DNA from: Streptomyces sp. CB02009
GTDB taxonomy: Bacteria; Actinomycetota; Actinomycetes; Streptomycetales; Streptomycetaceae
Length of the DNA stretch: 64,000 nt
Assembly (NCBI RefSeq): GCF_001905825.1
Contig: NZ_LIVV01000005.1
Location: forward strand, 264,594-328,593
Direction of reading: 5' to 3'
Part shown: positions 40,122-49,062 of the stretch, one piece after another
Position numbering within the stretch: the first letter of the stretch is position 1
Layout of the letters: each line of letters starts with the position of its first letter
The notes under the pieces: model-generated
What the model was told of the DNA's origin: nothing
Database searches by the model: none
Seen by the model: only the letters and a program-made list of their open reading frames with translations
Translations under genes and position numbers: made by a program

Positions 40122-40137
40122 TCTCGACATGAAGAGA
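40122..40137. promoter_or_regulatory. Candidate operator upstream of mdh
   Basis: TCTCGACATGAAGAGA has dyad symmetry TCTC-NN-CATG-NN-GAGA, 75 bp before the mdh start; a partly similar CTCTTGATCGATCG follows nearer the gene (40104-40118). It may bind a TCA-cycle regulator; no protein can be named from the sequence. The remaining gap up to 40247 shows nothing else. Confidence 0.4.
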
Positions 40138-40247
40138 TATCCAGCGGTCAGGCTATCCGACCCGGGCCCCGGTGAATCCCCAACCCCTTGTGGTCCGGCT
40201 CACTGCGGCCCTCCCGGGCGGGCTCGGTCACCCGTCCGCGCCCGGGT

Positions 40248-41516
40248 TCACGGGCCGGCGGTGCAGCCCTCGCCGCCGTCGGCGAGCCGCCCGCAGGCCT
40301 GTGCCTCGGCGGCGGAGGCGACGGCGACCATCGGCGTATAGGCGTCGGTCTCCGTCGCCGCCGTGTCGGTGCCGGCGGCGACGGTCGCGCGCCGCTCGGC
40401 CTCGCCGGCGCGGATCGTCACCGTGTCCCGGGGCGCGCCGCCGGTGAGCCGCGCCCAGGCGGCCCCGCAGGTCTCGCTGTAGCGGACCTCGACCTGCGCG
40501 GCGCCGACGACGGCGCGGGCGACGGTGGTGGCGAGGGGGCCGCCGCACCCCATGGCCTCCGGGTCCCGGCCCGTGCAGTCGGGCCCCGCGCACTGCACGC
40601 CCGGGGGCAGGTCGGCAGGCCGGGTGGTGGGCGGGGCCGTGGTGGTCGGCGGGGCGGCCGCCTTGTCGCCCTCGCCGGGGCCCTCGGAAATGCCGAGGTC
40701 GACGAGGAGCACGGCGGCAGTGACGACGAGCAGCGCGCCGACGACGCCGGTGACGGCGAGCAGGACCTTGCGTCGGCGGGAGTCGGGGGTGCGCGCGGGC
40801 GATGCGCCGGGGGGCGGGAGGGGGGTGCGGGGCGGGGTCGCGGCGGTGCCCGGGGGCACGGCGGCGCCGGGGGGTACGGAGAGGGCGGCGGGCGCAGGGG
40901 CCGGGTTCCCGGGAGCGGACGCGGCGGACGCGGCGGAGGGGGCGGTGCCGGGGGCGGGGGCGGCGGCGCCAGGGTCGGACGCGGCGACAGCCGACCCACC
41001 GGACGCCGGTCCACCTGAGGTCGCTCCGGCGGGGGCCGGGTGCGGGGCAGCGGAGCCGGGCCGGTCCAGGCGCCGGATCTGCATGGTGCGGTCGTCACCA
41101 CCGGGCCCCTGGCCGTAACCACCGTCGCCGTCCTCGGGCTCGGGCTCGGGCTCGGACGCGGTCTCGGATCGGCGCTCGCCGCCCCCGACCCGGCCCCTGT
41201 CCCCGTTCCCGTCCCCATCTCCGCTCCCGCCCCCGAGCGGCGCGGCCGTGCGGGTCCAGGCGCGTTCCGCGCGCTCCCAGTCGGTGGCGAGGGTCGCCGG
41301 GTCGCTGCCGGTCACCTCGGCGAGGGCCACGACGGCGCTGCGGGGCACGGACCGACGGGCGTTGAGGTACGCGTCCCACGCGGAGCGTTCGTGCCCGGTG
41401 CGCTCGGCGACGGCCGTGACGCCGAGGCCGCTGCGGTCGATGAGGCGACGGAGCCGCTCCGTGAACGCGCGGACATCCGGATCGAGTTCCTCCGGCAGCG
41501 CCTTCCAGCCAGGCAT
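40248..41516 (-). CDS. HTH-TM protein with DUF2690 C-terminal domain
   Basis: 422 residues from ATG 41516. XRE-like HTH at about 15-75 (FTERLRRLIDRSGLGVTAVAERTGHERSAWDAYLNARR). A very long Gly/Pro/Ala/Ser linker follows to about 245, then a membrane helix (KVLLAVTGVVGALLVVTAAVLLV), then an external domain with CAGPDCTGRDPEAMGCGG and VEVRYSETCGAAWARL, the DUF2690 signature with paired cysteines. A cytoplasmic DNA-binding head joined to an outside domain suggests a one-protein transmembrane signal path; function unproven. Confidence 0.87.
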   Translation of the reverse strand: MPGWKALPEELDPDVRAFTERLRRLIDRSGLGVTAVAERTGHERSAWDAYLNARRSVPRSAVVALAEVTGSDPATLATDWERAERAWTRTAAPLGGGSGDGDGNGDRGRVGGGERRSETASEPEPEPEDGDGGYGQGPGGDDRTMQIRRLDRPGSAAPHPAPAGATSGGPASGGSAVAASDPGAAAPAPGTAPSAASAASAPGNPAPAPAALSVPPGAAVPPGTAATPPRTPLPPPGASPARTPDSRRRKVLLAVTGVVGALLVVTAAVLLVDLGISEGPGEGDKAAAPPTTTAPPTTRPADLPPGVQCAGPDCTGRDPEAMGCGGPLATTVARAVVGAAQVEVRYSETCGAAWARLTGGAPRDTVTIRAGEAERRATVAAGTDTAATETDAYTPMVAVASAAEAQACGRLADGGEGCTAGP

Positions 41517-41691
41517 GACGATCCCCCTTGTCCCGCGCTCCCGCGTCTCCCCTGCTGCACCGCAGGATGGCAGGTCCGGGGGCGATGCGCGCCCCGGATG
41601 CGTAGCCGAGGTACCGGAATGGTCACTTCCGTGCCACAGCGGCCGGTCGGGTCTTGAACCGACCTTGGCACGTACATGACCCTTGATCGCA

Positions 41692-41731
41692 GCGGCGCCC
41701 GCCCTCCCACGGGGGAGAGGGCGGGCGCCGC
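41692..41731 (-). terminator. folD operon terminator
   Basis: Perfect 15-bp stem (GCGGCGCCCGCCCTC at 41692-41706 with 41717-41731) and a 10-nt loop, 40 bp after the DUF3017 stop on the minus strand. Confidence 0.85.
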
Positions 41732-41771
41732 GCCACCTTCCGTCCGGAGCGTCCGGACCTTCGGGCGACCG

Positions 41772-42401
41772 TCAGGTGACCGTCAGATGGAGGATGTCCT
41801 CCAGGAACGGGATCTTGAGCCAGGGCTTCGGCTGCACCATGAGCGCCAGCAGCACGATCAGGCCACCCATGACCCCGTACGTGATCATGTCCGTGAAGCG
41901 GGACCGTACGGCGAGCATGCCCACCGAGGGCATCACGCGGCGCAGCACGGCCCCCACGAGGAGCGCCGCGCCGACCAGCATCGTGCCGATGCGGAACGAC
42001 TGCCAGAAGGCGTCCGTCCCGACCACGAGCAGACCGAGCCCGGCGAGACCGAGCACGGTGAGCAGGGGCCACTGACGCGCGGGCGCCGGAGCGTCGCTGG
42101 GCGCCGCCCGGCCGCCGCCCTCGGGCCGCGCGGTGTCGGTGGTGAGGATGGGCGCGGGGCGCTTCCAGGCCGTGATCTCCGTCGGGACGGCACCGTTCGA
42201 AGCGGCCCCGTTCGAGGCGGCCTCGCCCGCAGCGCCCCCGTTCGAGGCGCCGGAGCCCGAGGCACCGGAGCCCGCGGCGCGCGGGCTCGCGGCGCCGGAG
42301 CCCGAGGCATCCGGGCCGGAGGCCCCCGCGCTCCCGTTCTTCGACGGGCCGTCGGCCGGCCCGTCCGGGTTCCCGGCTGCGCCCGGGGTCCCGGGGGTCA
42401 C
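41772..42401 (-). CDS. DUF3017 membrane protein
   Basis: 209 residues from GTG 42401, one base after the folD stop, so coupled to folD. The N-terminal about 105 residues are a low-complexity Gly/Ser/Ala/Asn tract. Then come three membrane helices (WPLLTVLGLAGLGLLVVGTDAF; IGTMLVGAALLVGAVLRRVMP; DMITYGVMGGLIVLLALMV), the DUF3017 arrangement. Function unknown; linkage to folD is common in actinobacteria (from memory). Confidence 0.85.
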   Translation of the reverse strand: MTPGTPGAAGNPDGPADGPSKNGSAGASGPDASGSGAASPRAAGSGASGSGASNGGAAGEAASNGAASNGAVPTEITAWKRPAPILTTDTARPEGGGRAAPSDAPAPARQWPLLTVLGLAGLGLLVVGTDAFWQSFRIGTMLVGAALLVGAVLRRVMPSVGMLAVRSRFTDMITYGVMGGLIVLLALMVQPKPWLKIPFLEDILHLTVT

Positions 42402-42402
42402 G

Positions 42403-43263
42403 TCAGAGCGCCGCGGCCGCGCGCTCGGCGGCCTCGACGACGTTGACGAGGAGCTGGGCGCGGGTCATCGGGCCGACGCCGCCGGGGTTCGGGGAGATCC
42501 AGCCGGCCACCTCGAAGACGCCCGGGTGCACATCGCCGACGATCTTGCCCTCGCCGTCGCGGGAGACACCGACGTCGAGGACGGCCGCGCCCGGCTTCAC
42601 GTCCTCGGGCTTGATCAGGTGCGGCACACCGGCCGCCGCCACGATGATGTCGGCGTTCCGCAGGTGCGCCGACAGGTCCCGGGTGCCGGTGTGGCACTGG
42701 GTCACGGTCGCGTTCTCGGAGCGGCGGGTGAGGATGAGCGGCATCGGGCGGCCGATGGTGACACCGCGGCCGACGACCACGACCTCCGCGCCGTTGATCT
42801 CCACGCCGTGCGCGCGCAGCAGCGTGATGACGCCGTTCGGCGTGCAGGGCAGCGGGGCGGGCTCGTTGAGGACGAGCCGGCCGAGGTTGGTCGGGTGCAG
42901 ACCGTCGGCGTCCTTGGCCGGGTCCATCAGCTCCAGGATGCGGTTCTCGTCGATGCCCTTGGGGAGCGGGAGCTGCACGATGTAGCCCGTGCACTCCGGG
43001 TCCTCGTTGAGCTCCCGTACGACCGCCTCGATCTCCTCCTGGGTGGCGGTGGCGGGCAGCGTGCGCTGGATCGAGGCGAGGCCGACCTGCGCGCAGTCGC
43101 GGTGCTTGCCTGCCACGTACTTGTGGCTCGCCGGGTCGTCGCCGACCAGGACGGTGCCGAGTCCGGGTGTGATGCCCTGCTCCTTGAGGGCCGCCACACG
43201 GACGGTCAGATCGGACTTGATCGCGGCTGCGGTGGCCTTGCCATCGAGAATCTGGGCGCTCAT
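42403..43263 (-). CDS. folD: Methylenetetrahydrofolate dehydrogenase/cyclohydrolase
   Basis: 286 residues from ATG 43263. GLGTVLVGDDPASHKYVAGKHRDC contains the catalytic Lys/Tyr region, GYIVQLPLPKGIDENRIL and the NADP motif VVVGRGVTIGRPMPLIL are diagnostic, and WISPNPGGVGPMT is the C-terminal signature. It converts methylene-THF to formyl-THF, supplying PurN and PurH. Followed by DUF3017. The 250-bp region before it (43264-43513) contains a GCACGTGC palindrome near 43338-43347 but no pfl motif. Confidence 0.97.
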   Translation of the reverse strand: MSAQILDGKATAAAIKSDLTVRVAALKEQGITPGLGTVLVGDDPASHKYVAGKHRDCAQVGLASIQRTLPATATQEEIEAVVRELNEDPECTGYIVQLPLPKGIDENRILELMDPAKDADGLHPTNLGRLVLNEPAPLPCTPNGVITLLRAHGVEINGAEVVVVGRGVTIGRPMPLILTRRSENATVTQCHTGTRDLSAHLRNADIIVAAAGVPHLIKPEDVKPGAAVLDVGVSRDGEGKIVGDVHPGVFEVAGWISPNPGGVGPMTRAQLLVNVVEAAERAAAAL

Positions 43264-43513
43264 GGAGACATCCTCCCGGATGACCCCCGCGTTGTTCCAA
43301 TTCGCTCGTGCGGGGCGGCCGGTCACACGGAGCGACGGGTTGCACGTGCACAACTCGGATGCGTATCGACTGGACAAAAAGTCGACCAAGCGACCACGAT
43401 GATCGGCGAAGTACCGCGGAAAGTGCCGGGGGGAATCCGCTCACATCCCGTGAAAAGTCCTCCGCGCGGGCCGCGTCGTCCCCGCACAGAGAAATTCACG
43501 GAGGAAAACCGCG

Positions 43514-44116
43514 ATGAGCTTCGGTGACCCGAACAACCCGTACGGCCAGCCGCAGGGTCAGGGCCAGGGCCAGCAGCCCGGTTACGGCTACCCGCAGCAG
43601 GCCCCCCAGGGCGTGCCGCCGCAGCAGGGCTACGGCTACCCGGCGGCTCCGCCGGTCTCCCCGTACGGCGGGGGCGGCTACCCGGGCATGGCCATGGAGA
43701 TGCCCGGTGGGGTGAAGGCCGCGCGCGTGATGCTGTGGATCCTCGGCGCGTTCAACGTGCTCGGCGGCATCGCGGCGATCGGCATCTCCTTCGCCGTGGA
43801 CAGCGAGCTCGAGAAGTCGGGCGCCTCGTCGGCCGACGCCGAGGCGTTCGCCGACCTGGGCCAGGGCATCCTGATCGGCGCGGGCATCGTCTCGCTCATC
43901 TTCGCCGTGCTCGGCATGGTCCTCGCCGCCAAGTTCAAGTCCGGCGGCAACGGCGTCCGGATCGGCACCATCGTCTGGGCCGCGTTCGCCGTCGTGTTCA
44001 GCCTCTTCTCGCTGCCGCTGGGCATCGTGAGCCTCGCCCTCGGCGTCCTGATCATCGTCTTCGTGGCGAAGTCGGACGGCTCGGCCTGGTTCAACCGCAA
44101 CAAGCAGCAGTACTGA
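43514..44116 (+). CDS. Proline/glycine/tyrosine-rich membrane protein
   Basis: 200 residues from ATG 43514 (GGAGGA upstream). The first 65 residues are PQGQGQGQQPGYGYP-type repeats, probably disordered. Four membrane helices follow (ARVMLWILGAFNVLGGIAAIGI; GILIGAGIVSLIFAVLGMVLAA; IGTIVWAAFAVVFSLFSLPLGI; ALGVLIIVFVA). No catalytic motif. Divergent from folD. Similar N-terminal repeat style to the 12302-12814 protein. Function unknown. Confidence 0.83.
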   Translation: MSFGDPNNPYGQPQGQGQGQQPGYGYPQQAPQGVPPQQGYGYPAAPPVSPYGGGGYPGMAMEMPGGVKAARVMLWILGAFNVLGGIAAIGISFAVDSELEKSGASSADAEAFADLGQGILIGAGIVSLIFAVLGMVLAAKFKSGGNGVRIGTIVWAAFAVVFSLFSLPLGIVSLALGVLIIVFVAKSDGSAWFNRNKQQY

Positions 44117-44126
44117 TCCACACATG

Positions 44127-44162
44127 ACGGGGGCCCGGTTCCGTACGGAACCGGGCCCCCGT
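44127..44162. terminator. Bidirectional terminator, perfect 36-bp palindrome
   Basis: Arms 44127-44144 and 44145-44162 are exact complements (ACGGGGGCCCGGTTCCGT half). It lies between convergent genes, 10 bp after one stop and 14 bp before the other. Confidence 0.9.
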
Positions 44163-44175
44163 CGCGTCCGGCGCG

Positions 44176-45657
44176 TCAGACCCGCTTGAGGACCGCGAAG
44201 CCCTCCGAGCGGTGGGTGATCTCGTACCGCGCCTCCGGATGCAGTTGCGAAGCCAGCTGCTCGGGGTCCGTGACCTGCTGCGACCAGCCGCGGAGGTCGA
44301 AGGCGAGATAGTCCGGGGTGGCGCCCTTCGACGTACCGACCCAGTAGACCCGGTGGTCCGCCGTGAGGTGGGCGAGGAGCGGGACGTCCGCCTCCACGCT
44401 CGCGCCCGCCGGCACCGCGTCGACCGCCGCCCGCGCCTGCTCGACCCGGGCGTCCGTCCGGTACGTCTCCGGCTTCGTCAGCTCCCGCAGCGGCAGGTTC
44501 GCGGCCAGCACCAGCGCGACCGCCGTCGCCACCGGCACGGCGACCTTCCCGTACGCGGCGAGCCACGCGCGCGGGGAGGTGCGCACGGAGCGGACGCCGT
44601 CCACCAGGGCGAGGAAGACCACCGGCATGAGGATGGCGCTGTAGTGCCAGTGCATGCCCCAGTGGTTGGGGTCCTGGGAGAGGAAGCGCCAGCCGAGCGT
44701 GGGCAGCACGAGCAGGACCAGCGGGGAGCGCAGGGCGAGGAAGCCGGTGATCGCGAGCAGGAAGACCACCATCTCCCAGCGCTCGCCCGAGGTGAGCGCG
44801 TCGCCGATGACCTGGCCGAAGGAGGTCTCGGTGCCCTGCCCGGTCTTCTCGATCTTCGACCAGTAGTCGTACTCGCCGACCCGGCTCGCCGCCGGGATGA
44901 GGACGAGGACGGTCAGCGCGAACGCCGCGGCGCCGAAGCCGGCCAGCGCCGCGCCGAGCCGCTTCTGCCCCTTCAGGAAGAGGACCACGCCGACCATCGA
45001 GACCGTGAGGCCCATGTCCTCCTTGACGAGGACGAGCGGCGCGGCCCAGGCGGCGGCCGCGGTCCAGCGCCCGAGGAGCAGGGCCCGGCAGGTCAGGGCG
45101 AGCATGGGGACCGCGAAGGCGATCTCGTGGAAGTCGGACTTGACGGCTTCCTGGAGCCCCCAGGAGAGCCCGTACGCGAGTGCGAGGCCGAGGCCGGCGG
45201 CCCGGCTGCCGAGGATCTGCTGGGTGGTGCGGCCGACGACGACGGCGCCGAGGGCGAAGAGCGCGGCCTGGGCGAAGAGCAGCGACACCGGTGAGGACCA
45301 GACCCAGTAGAGCGGTGCGAGGAGCGCCGTGACGGGGCTGAAGTGGTCGCCGAGTATGTGGAAGCCGGGGCCCTTGATGTCGACGACCGGGGCCCGGAAC
45401 TCGGCGTACGCCCGGACGGACTGCCCGAAGATCCCGAGGTCCCAGGAGGGGGTGCGGAAGTGCGCGTACTGCACCCAGGAGTACAGGAAGTACAGGCCGC
45501 ACAGGACGCCCGCGAGGATCAGGTACGGGCGGAGCGGGGCCGGGGCGAGGCCGTCAGGCGACGCGGTGCCGGTGGCGCCCGGAGTGCCGGTGTCGGCCTC
45601 CTCGGCGGACCTGTTCTGTACGTCCAACACCACGCCCCCACTACCAGTGGTCGACAA
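44176..45657 (-). CDS. DUF2079 polytopic membrane protein
   Basis: About 493 residues. At least ten membrane helices; SWVQYAHFRTPSWDLGIFGQSVRAYA and GDHFSPVTALLAPLYWVWSSP are DUF2079 signatures, a group resembling GT-C glycosyltransferases. A soluble C-terminal domain follows (about 385-493). The start is uncertain: TTG 45657 begins the longest frame, while GTG 45633 with a GTGGGGGC stretch before it is a good alternative. Glycosyl donor/acceptor unknown. Confidence 0.83.
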   Translation of the reverse strand: MSTTGSGGVVLDVQNRSAEEADTGTPGATGTASPDGLAPAPLRPYLILAGVLCGLYFLYSWVQYAHFRTPSWDLGIFGQSVRAYAEFRAPVVDIKGPGFHILGDHFSPVTALLAPLYWVWSSPVSLLFAQAALFALGAVVVGRTTQQILGSRAAGLGLALAYGLSWGLQEAVKSDFHEIAFAVPMLALTCRALLLGRWTAAAAWAAPLVLVKEDMGLTVSMVGVVLFLKGQKRLGAALAGFGAAAFALTVLVLIPAASRVGEYDYWSKIEKTGQGTETSFGQVIGDALTSGERWEMVVFLLAITGFLALRSPLVLLVLPTLGWRFLSQDPNHWGMHWHYSAILMPVVFLALVDGVRSVRTSPRAWLAAYGKVAVPVATAVALVLAANLPLRELTKPETYRTDARVEQARAAVDAVPAGASVEADVPLLAHLTADHRVYWVGTSKGATPDYLAFDLRGWSQQVTDPEQLASQLHPEARYEITHRSEGFAVLKRV

Positions 45658-45729
45658 AAGAGCAACCCATTAGACCAGAGTCCACTCGATCGGCGGATCG
45701 ATCACGGAGCGGTCCCGGGCGCGGAGAGG

Positions 45730-45763
45730 GGCGGCCCGCCGGGACAGGTCCCGGCGGGCCGCC
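45730..45763 (-). terminator. purN-purH terminator
   Basis: Perfect 15-bp stem GGCGGCCCGCCGGGA (45730-45744) / complement (45749-45763) with a CAGG loop, 44 bp after the purH stop. Confidence 0.88.
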
Positions 45764-45806
45764 CGCCTCTCGTGCGGGCCGGTTCACCCGGTCCCGTGCG
45801 CACCGG

Positions 45807-47372
45807 TCAGTGGAAGAAGTGACGCGTGCCCGTGAGGTACATCGTCACGCCCGCCTTCTTCGCGGCCTCGACCACCAGCTCGTCGCGCATCGAACCGCCC
45901 GGCTGCACGACCGCCTTCACGCCGGCCGCGGTGAGGATCTCCAGGCCGTCCGGGAAGGGGAAGAAGGCGTCCGAGGCGGCGTAGGAGCCGCGCGCCCGCT
46001 CCTCGCCGGCCCGCTCGACCGCGAGCTTCGCGGAGTCGACGCGGTTGACCTGGCCCATGCCGACGCCGACCGAGGCGCCGTCCTTGGAGAGCAGGATCGC
46101 GTTGGACTTGACCGCGCGGCAGGCCTTCCAGGCGAAGGAGAGCTCGGCGAGCTCCTCCGCGGACAGGGCCTCGCCCGTCGCCAGGGTCCAGTTCGCCGGG
46201 TCGTCGCCGTCGGCCTGGAGGCGGTCGGTGACCTGGAGGAGCGCGCCGCCGTCGATCGGCTTGACCTCGACGGGGTTGCTCGGGGCGCCCTCCGCCTTGA
46301 GCACACGGATGTTCTTCTTCTTGGCGAGGACCTCGACGGCCCCGTCCTCGTACGCCGGGGCGACGATGACCTCGGTGAAGATCTCCGCGACCTGCTCGGC
46401 CATCGCGACCGAGACGGGGCGGTTGACGGCGATGACGCCGCCGAACGCGGACAGCGGGTCGCAGGCGTGCGCCTTGCGGTGGGCCTCGGCGACGTCGGCG
46501 CCGACCGCGATGCCGCACGGGTTGGCGTGCTTGATGATCGCGACGCAGGGCTCGGTGTGGTCGTACGCGGCCCGGCGCGCGGCGTCCGTGTCCGTGTAGT
46601 TGTTGTACGACATCTCCTTGCCGTGCAGCTGCTCGGCCTCGGCGAGGCCGCCCGTGCCGTCGACGTACAGCGCGGCGCCCTGGTGGGGGTTCTCGCCGTA
46701 GCGCAGGACGTTGTTCCGCTCGTACGTGGCGCCCAGGAAGTCGGGGAATCCCGACTCGTCGGCGGCCGCGTAGTCGGCGGCGAACCAGGAGGCGACGGCC
46801 ACGTCGTACGCGGCGGTGTGCTGGAACGCCTCGGCCGCGAGCCGCTTGCGGGCGGTCAGGTCGAAGCCGCCGGCCTGGACGGCCGCGAGGACGTCGGCGT
46901 ACCGCTCGGGGCTGGTGACGATCGCCACGGACGGGTGGTTCTTGGCCGCCGCGCGCACCATCGACGGGCCGCCGATGTCGATCTGCTCGACGCACTCGTC
47001 GGGAGTGGCGCCGGAGGCGACGGTCTCCTTGAACGGGTAGAGGTTCACGACGACCAGGTCGAAGGGCTCCACGCCGAGCTCGGCGAGCTGCTCGCGGTGC
47101 GACTCCAGGCGCAGGTCGGCGAGGATGCCGGCGTGCACGCGCGGGTGAAGGGTCTTGACGCGTCCGTCCAGGCACTCGGGGAAGCCGGTCAGCTCCTCGA
47201 CCTTGGTGACCGGCACCCCGGCGGCGGCGATCTTCCCGGCGGTGGAGCCGGTGGAGACGAGCTCGACACCGGCCTCGTGCAGACCGCGGGCCAGCTCCTC
47301 GAGCCCCGTCTTGTCGTAGACGCTGACCAGCGCGCGGCGGATGGGCTTAACGGTGTCCGTGTTCACCGACAT
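45807..47372 (-). CDS. purH: AICAR formyltransferase/IMP cyclohydrolase
   Basis: 521 residues from ATG 47372. The N-terminal IMP cyclohydrolase (ALVSVYDKTGLEELARGL, GFPECLDGRVKTLHPRVHAGIL) and C-terminal AICAR transformylase (RYGENPHQGAALY, KHANPCGIAVG, ITAAGVKAVVQPGGSMRDE-type end) are complete. It does the last two steps of IMP synthesis and consumes ZMP, the ligand sensed by the riboswitch before glyA. It overlaps purN by 26 bp and is translated from the same message. Confidence 0.98.
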   Translation of the reverse strand: MSVNTDTVKPIRRALVSVYDKTGLEELARGLHEAGVELVSTGSTAGKIAAAGVPVTKVEELTGFPECLDGRVKTLHPRVHAGILADLRLESHREQLAELGVEPFDLVVVNLYPFKETVASGATPDECVEQIDIGGPSMVRAAAKNHPSVAIVTSPERYADVLAAVQAGGFDLTARKRLAAEAFQHTAAYDVAVASWFAADYAAADESGFPDFLGATYERNNVLRYGENPHQGAALYVDGTGGLAEAEQLHGKEMSYNNYTDTDAARRAAYDHTEPCVAIIKHANPCGIAVGADVAEAHRKAHACDPLSAFGGVIAVNRPVSVAMAEQVAEIFTEVIVAPAYEDGAVEVLAKKKNIRVLKAEGAPSNPVEVKPIDGGALLQVTDRLQADGDDPANWTLATGEALSAEELAELSFAWKACRAVKSNAILLSKDGASVGVGMGQVNRVDSAKLAVERAGEERARGSYAASDAFFPFPDGLEILTAAGVKAVVQPGGSMRDELVVEAAKKAGVTMYLTGTRHFFH

Positions 47373-47976
47373 GAACCTTTCGTCCCTCAATGCGATAGCC
47401 GTGCCGGGCGAGGCGCCCCACGACGTCGACGAGCAGTGAGCGCTCGACTTCCTTGATGCGCTCGTGCAGAGCGGCTTCATCGTCCTCGTCCCGCACCTCG
47501 ACCACGCCCTGGGCGATGATCGGGCCGGTGTCGACACCGTCGTCGACGAAGTGGACGGTGCACCCGGTGACCTTCGCGCCGTAGGCGAGGGCGTCACGCA
47601 CCCCGTGGGCACCGGGAAAACTGGGCAGCAGGGCCGGGTGGGTGTTGACGACCCGGCCGCCGAATCGGGCGAGGAACTCCTTGCCGACGATCTTCATGAA
47701 GCCGGCCGAGACGACCAGGTCGGGCTCGTACGCGGCGGTGGCCTCGGCGAGGGCGCGGTCCCACTCCTCGCGGGTCGCGTGGTCCTTGACCCGGCAGACG
47801 AAGGTCGGCAGTCCGGCGCGCTCGGCGCGCTCCAGACCCGCGATGTCACCGCGGTCGGCGCCGACGGCGACGATCTCCGCGCCGTAGCCCTCGGGGTCCG
47901 CGGCGATGCCGTCGAGGAGGGCCTGCAGATTGGTACCGGAACCGGAGACCAGGACGACGAGGCGGGCGGCAGCCAC
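47347..47976 (-). CDS. purN: Phosphoribosylglycinamide formyltransferase
   Basis: 209 residues from GTG 47976 (GGAAAGAG upstream). RLVVLVSGSGTNLQALLDG is the substrate-binding start; VVSAGFMKIVGKEFL and NTHPALLPSFPGAHGVRDAL (catalytic Asn-His) follow, and the Asp lies in CTVHFVDDGVDTGPI. It formylates GAR with 10-formyl-THF. A 6-bp inverted repeat GCACGA-ACGAA-TCGTGC (48009-48025) in its upstream region could be an operator. Operon partner of purH. Confidence 0.97.
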   Translation of the reverse strand: MAAARLVVLVSGSGTNLQALLDGIAADPEGYGAEIVAVGADRGDIAGLERAERAGLPTFVCRVKDHATREEWDRALAEATAAYEPDLVVSAGFMKIVGKEFLARFGGRVVNTHPALLPSFPGAHGVRDALAYGAKVTGCTVHFVDDGVDTGPIIAQGVVEVRDEDDEAALHERIKEVERSLLVDVVGRLARHGYRIEGRKVHVGEHGHR

Positions 47977-48251
47977 TGGGTCACTCTTTCCGTGGTGTTT
48001 GTACGGTCGCACGAACGAATCGTGCCGCTCGATACGGGGAACCCTACGAATGGCTCGACCGTCAGCAACGATACCGGCACACCGGACGGCCCCCACGGGA
48101 CGGGGGCCGAGCAGGGCGGTAGCGTCAAGGTCCGACGCCGGACGCGCACCCGACCAGCACCGGTCGGGCAGAGCGACGGCAGCGGACGAGACAGCAGCGG
48201 AGACCACGGGTGCGGCCGTGGTCGAGACGACAGAGGGAAGACGTTCAGCAG

Positions 48252-49046
48252 ATGCCCGAACGCCAGTCCACCGACGACAACAACCCGTTCGCGCCGCCGC
48301 CCGAGGGCAGGCCGGATCAGCCGTGGCAGCCGCGGCGACCCGACGGCTCCGACAGCCCGGCCGACGAATCGTCCGGGGGCTCCGGGTCGTCGGGGCCGTC
48401 GGACGGCCGCTGGAGCCCGCGCCAGCCGGGCCGCTCGGACGACGGCTTCGGCCGTGGGCCCGAGCGGCAGGGCGGCGGCCAGGGAGGACCCGAGGGCGGA
48501 CCCGGACAGGGTGGGCCCGGCCAGGGCGGCACCGGAGGACGGGGGCTCCGCTGGGACCCGACGGACCCGGCGCAGCGCCGCGCGCGGTACGCGATCCTCG
48601 CCGGCATGTGGGCCTTCTTCTTCGCCATCTTCGAGATCCCGGAACTGGCGCTGCTGCTCGGCGCCCTGGGCGTCTACTGGGCGATCAGCTCGCTGCGCAC
48701 CAAGCCGAAGCCGGCCGACGAGCTGTCGCCGACATCACAGTCGGCGGCCGGGCCGGCGTCTCAGCCCTCGGGACAGGCCGCGGGCCGGCCCTCGGGACAG
48801 CCCGTGGGCCGGCCTTCGGGGCAGGGCGCGACGGCGGCCCCGCTCCGCTCGATGCGGACGGCCGCGATCAGCGGTCTGGTCGCGGCGAGCGTGGCCCTGA
48901 TGATCGTCGCGGTGGGCTTCACGATGCAGCTCGTCTACCGCGACTTCTACGAGTGCCGTGACGACGCCCTCACCCACGCCGGCCAGCTGGCCTGCAACGA
49001 CCTCCTGCCGAAGCCGCTGCGCGCGGGCTTCGGGGTCCGGGAGTAG
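48252..49046 (+). CDS. Conserved membrane protein
   Basis: 264 residues from ATG 48252; an earlier in-frame ATG at 48210 is less likely. Residues 1-105 are Pro/Gly/Ser/Asp-rich and disordered. Two hydrophobic stretches (ILAGMWAFFFAIFEIPELALLLGALGVYWAISSL) are followed by a Ser/Gln/Pro/Gly hinge with a GRPSGQ repeat, then another helix (ISGLVAASVALMIVAVGFTMQLVY) and a short tail with two cysteines. No functional motif. Divergent from purN. Confidence 0.8.
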   Translation: MPERQSTDDNNPFAPPPEGRPDQPWQPRRPDGSDSPADESSGGSGSSGPSDGRWSPRQPGRSDDGFGRGPERQGGGQGGPEGGPGQGGPGQGGTGGRGLRWDPTDPAQRRARYAILAGMWAFFFAIFEIPELALLLGALGVYWAISSLRTKPKPADELSPTSQSAAGPASQPSGQAAGRPSGQPVGRPSGQGATAAPLRSMRTAAISGLVAASVALMIVAVGFTMQLVYRDFYECRDDALTHAGQLACNDLLPKPLRAGFGVRE

Positions 49047-49062
49047 CACGGCGGACGCGCCC

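Noticed and set aside
43264..43513. ZTP riboswitch before folD
   Set aside because: No GACTGGCG or CCGCCTGGGC element; only a GCACGTGC palindrome is present.
47977..48251. ZTP riboswitch or classical PUR box before purN
   Set aside because: The conserved pfl elements are absent, and the GCACGA/TCGTGC repeat does not match the spacing of the Bacillus PUR box.
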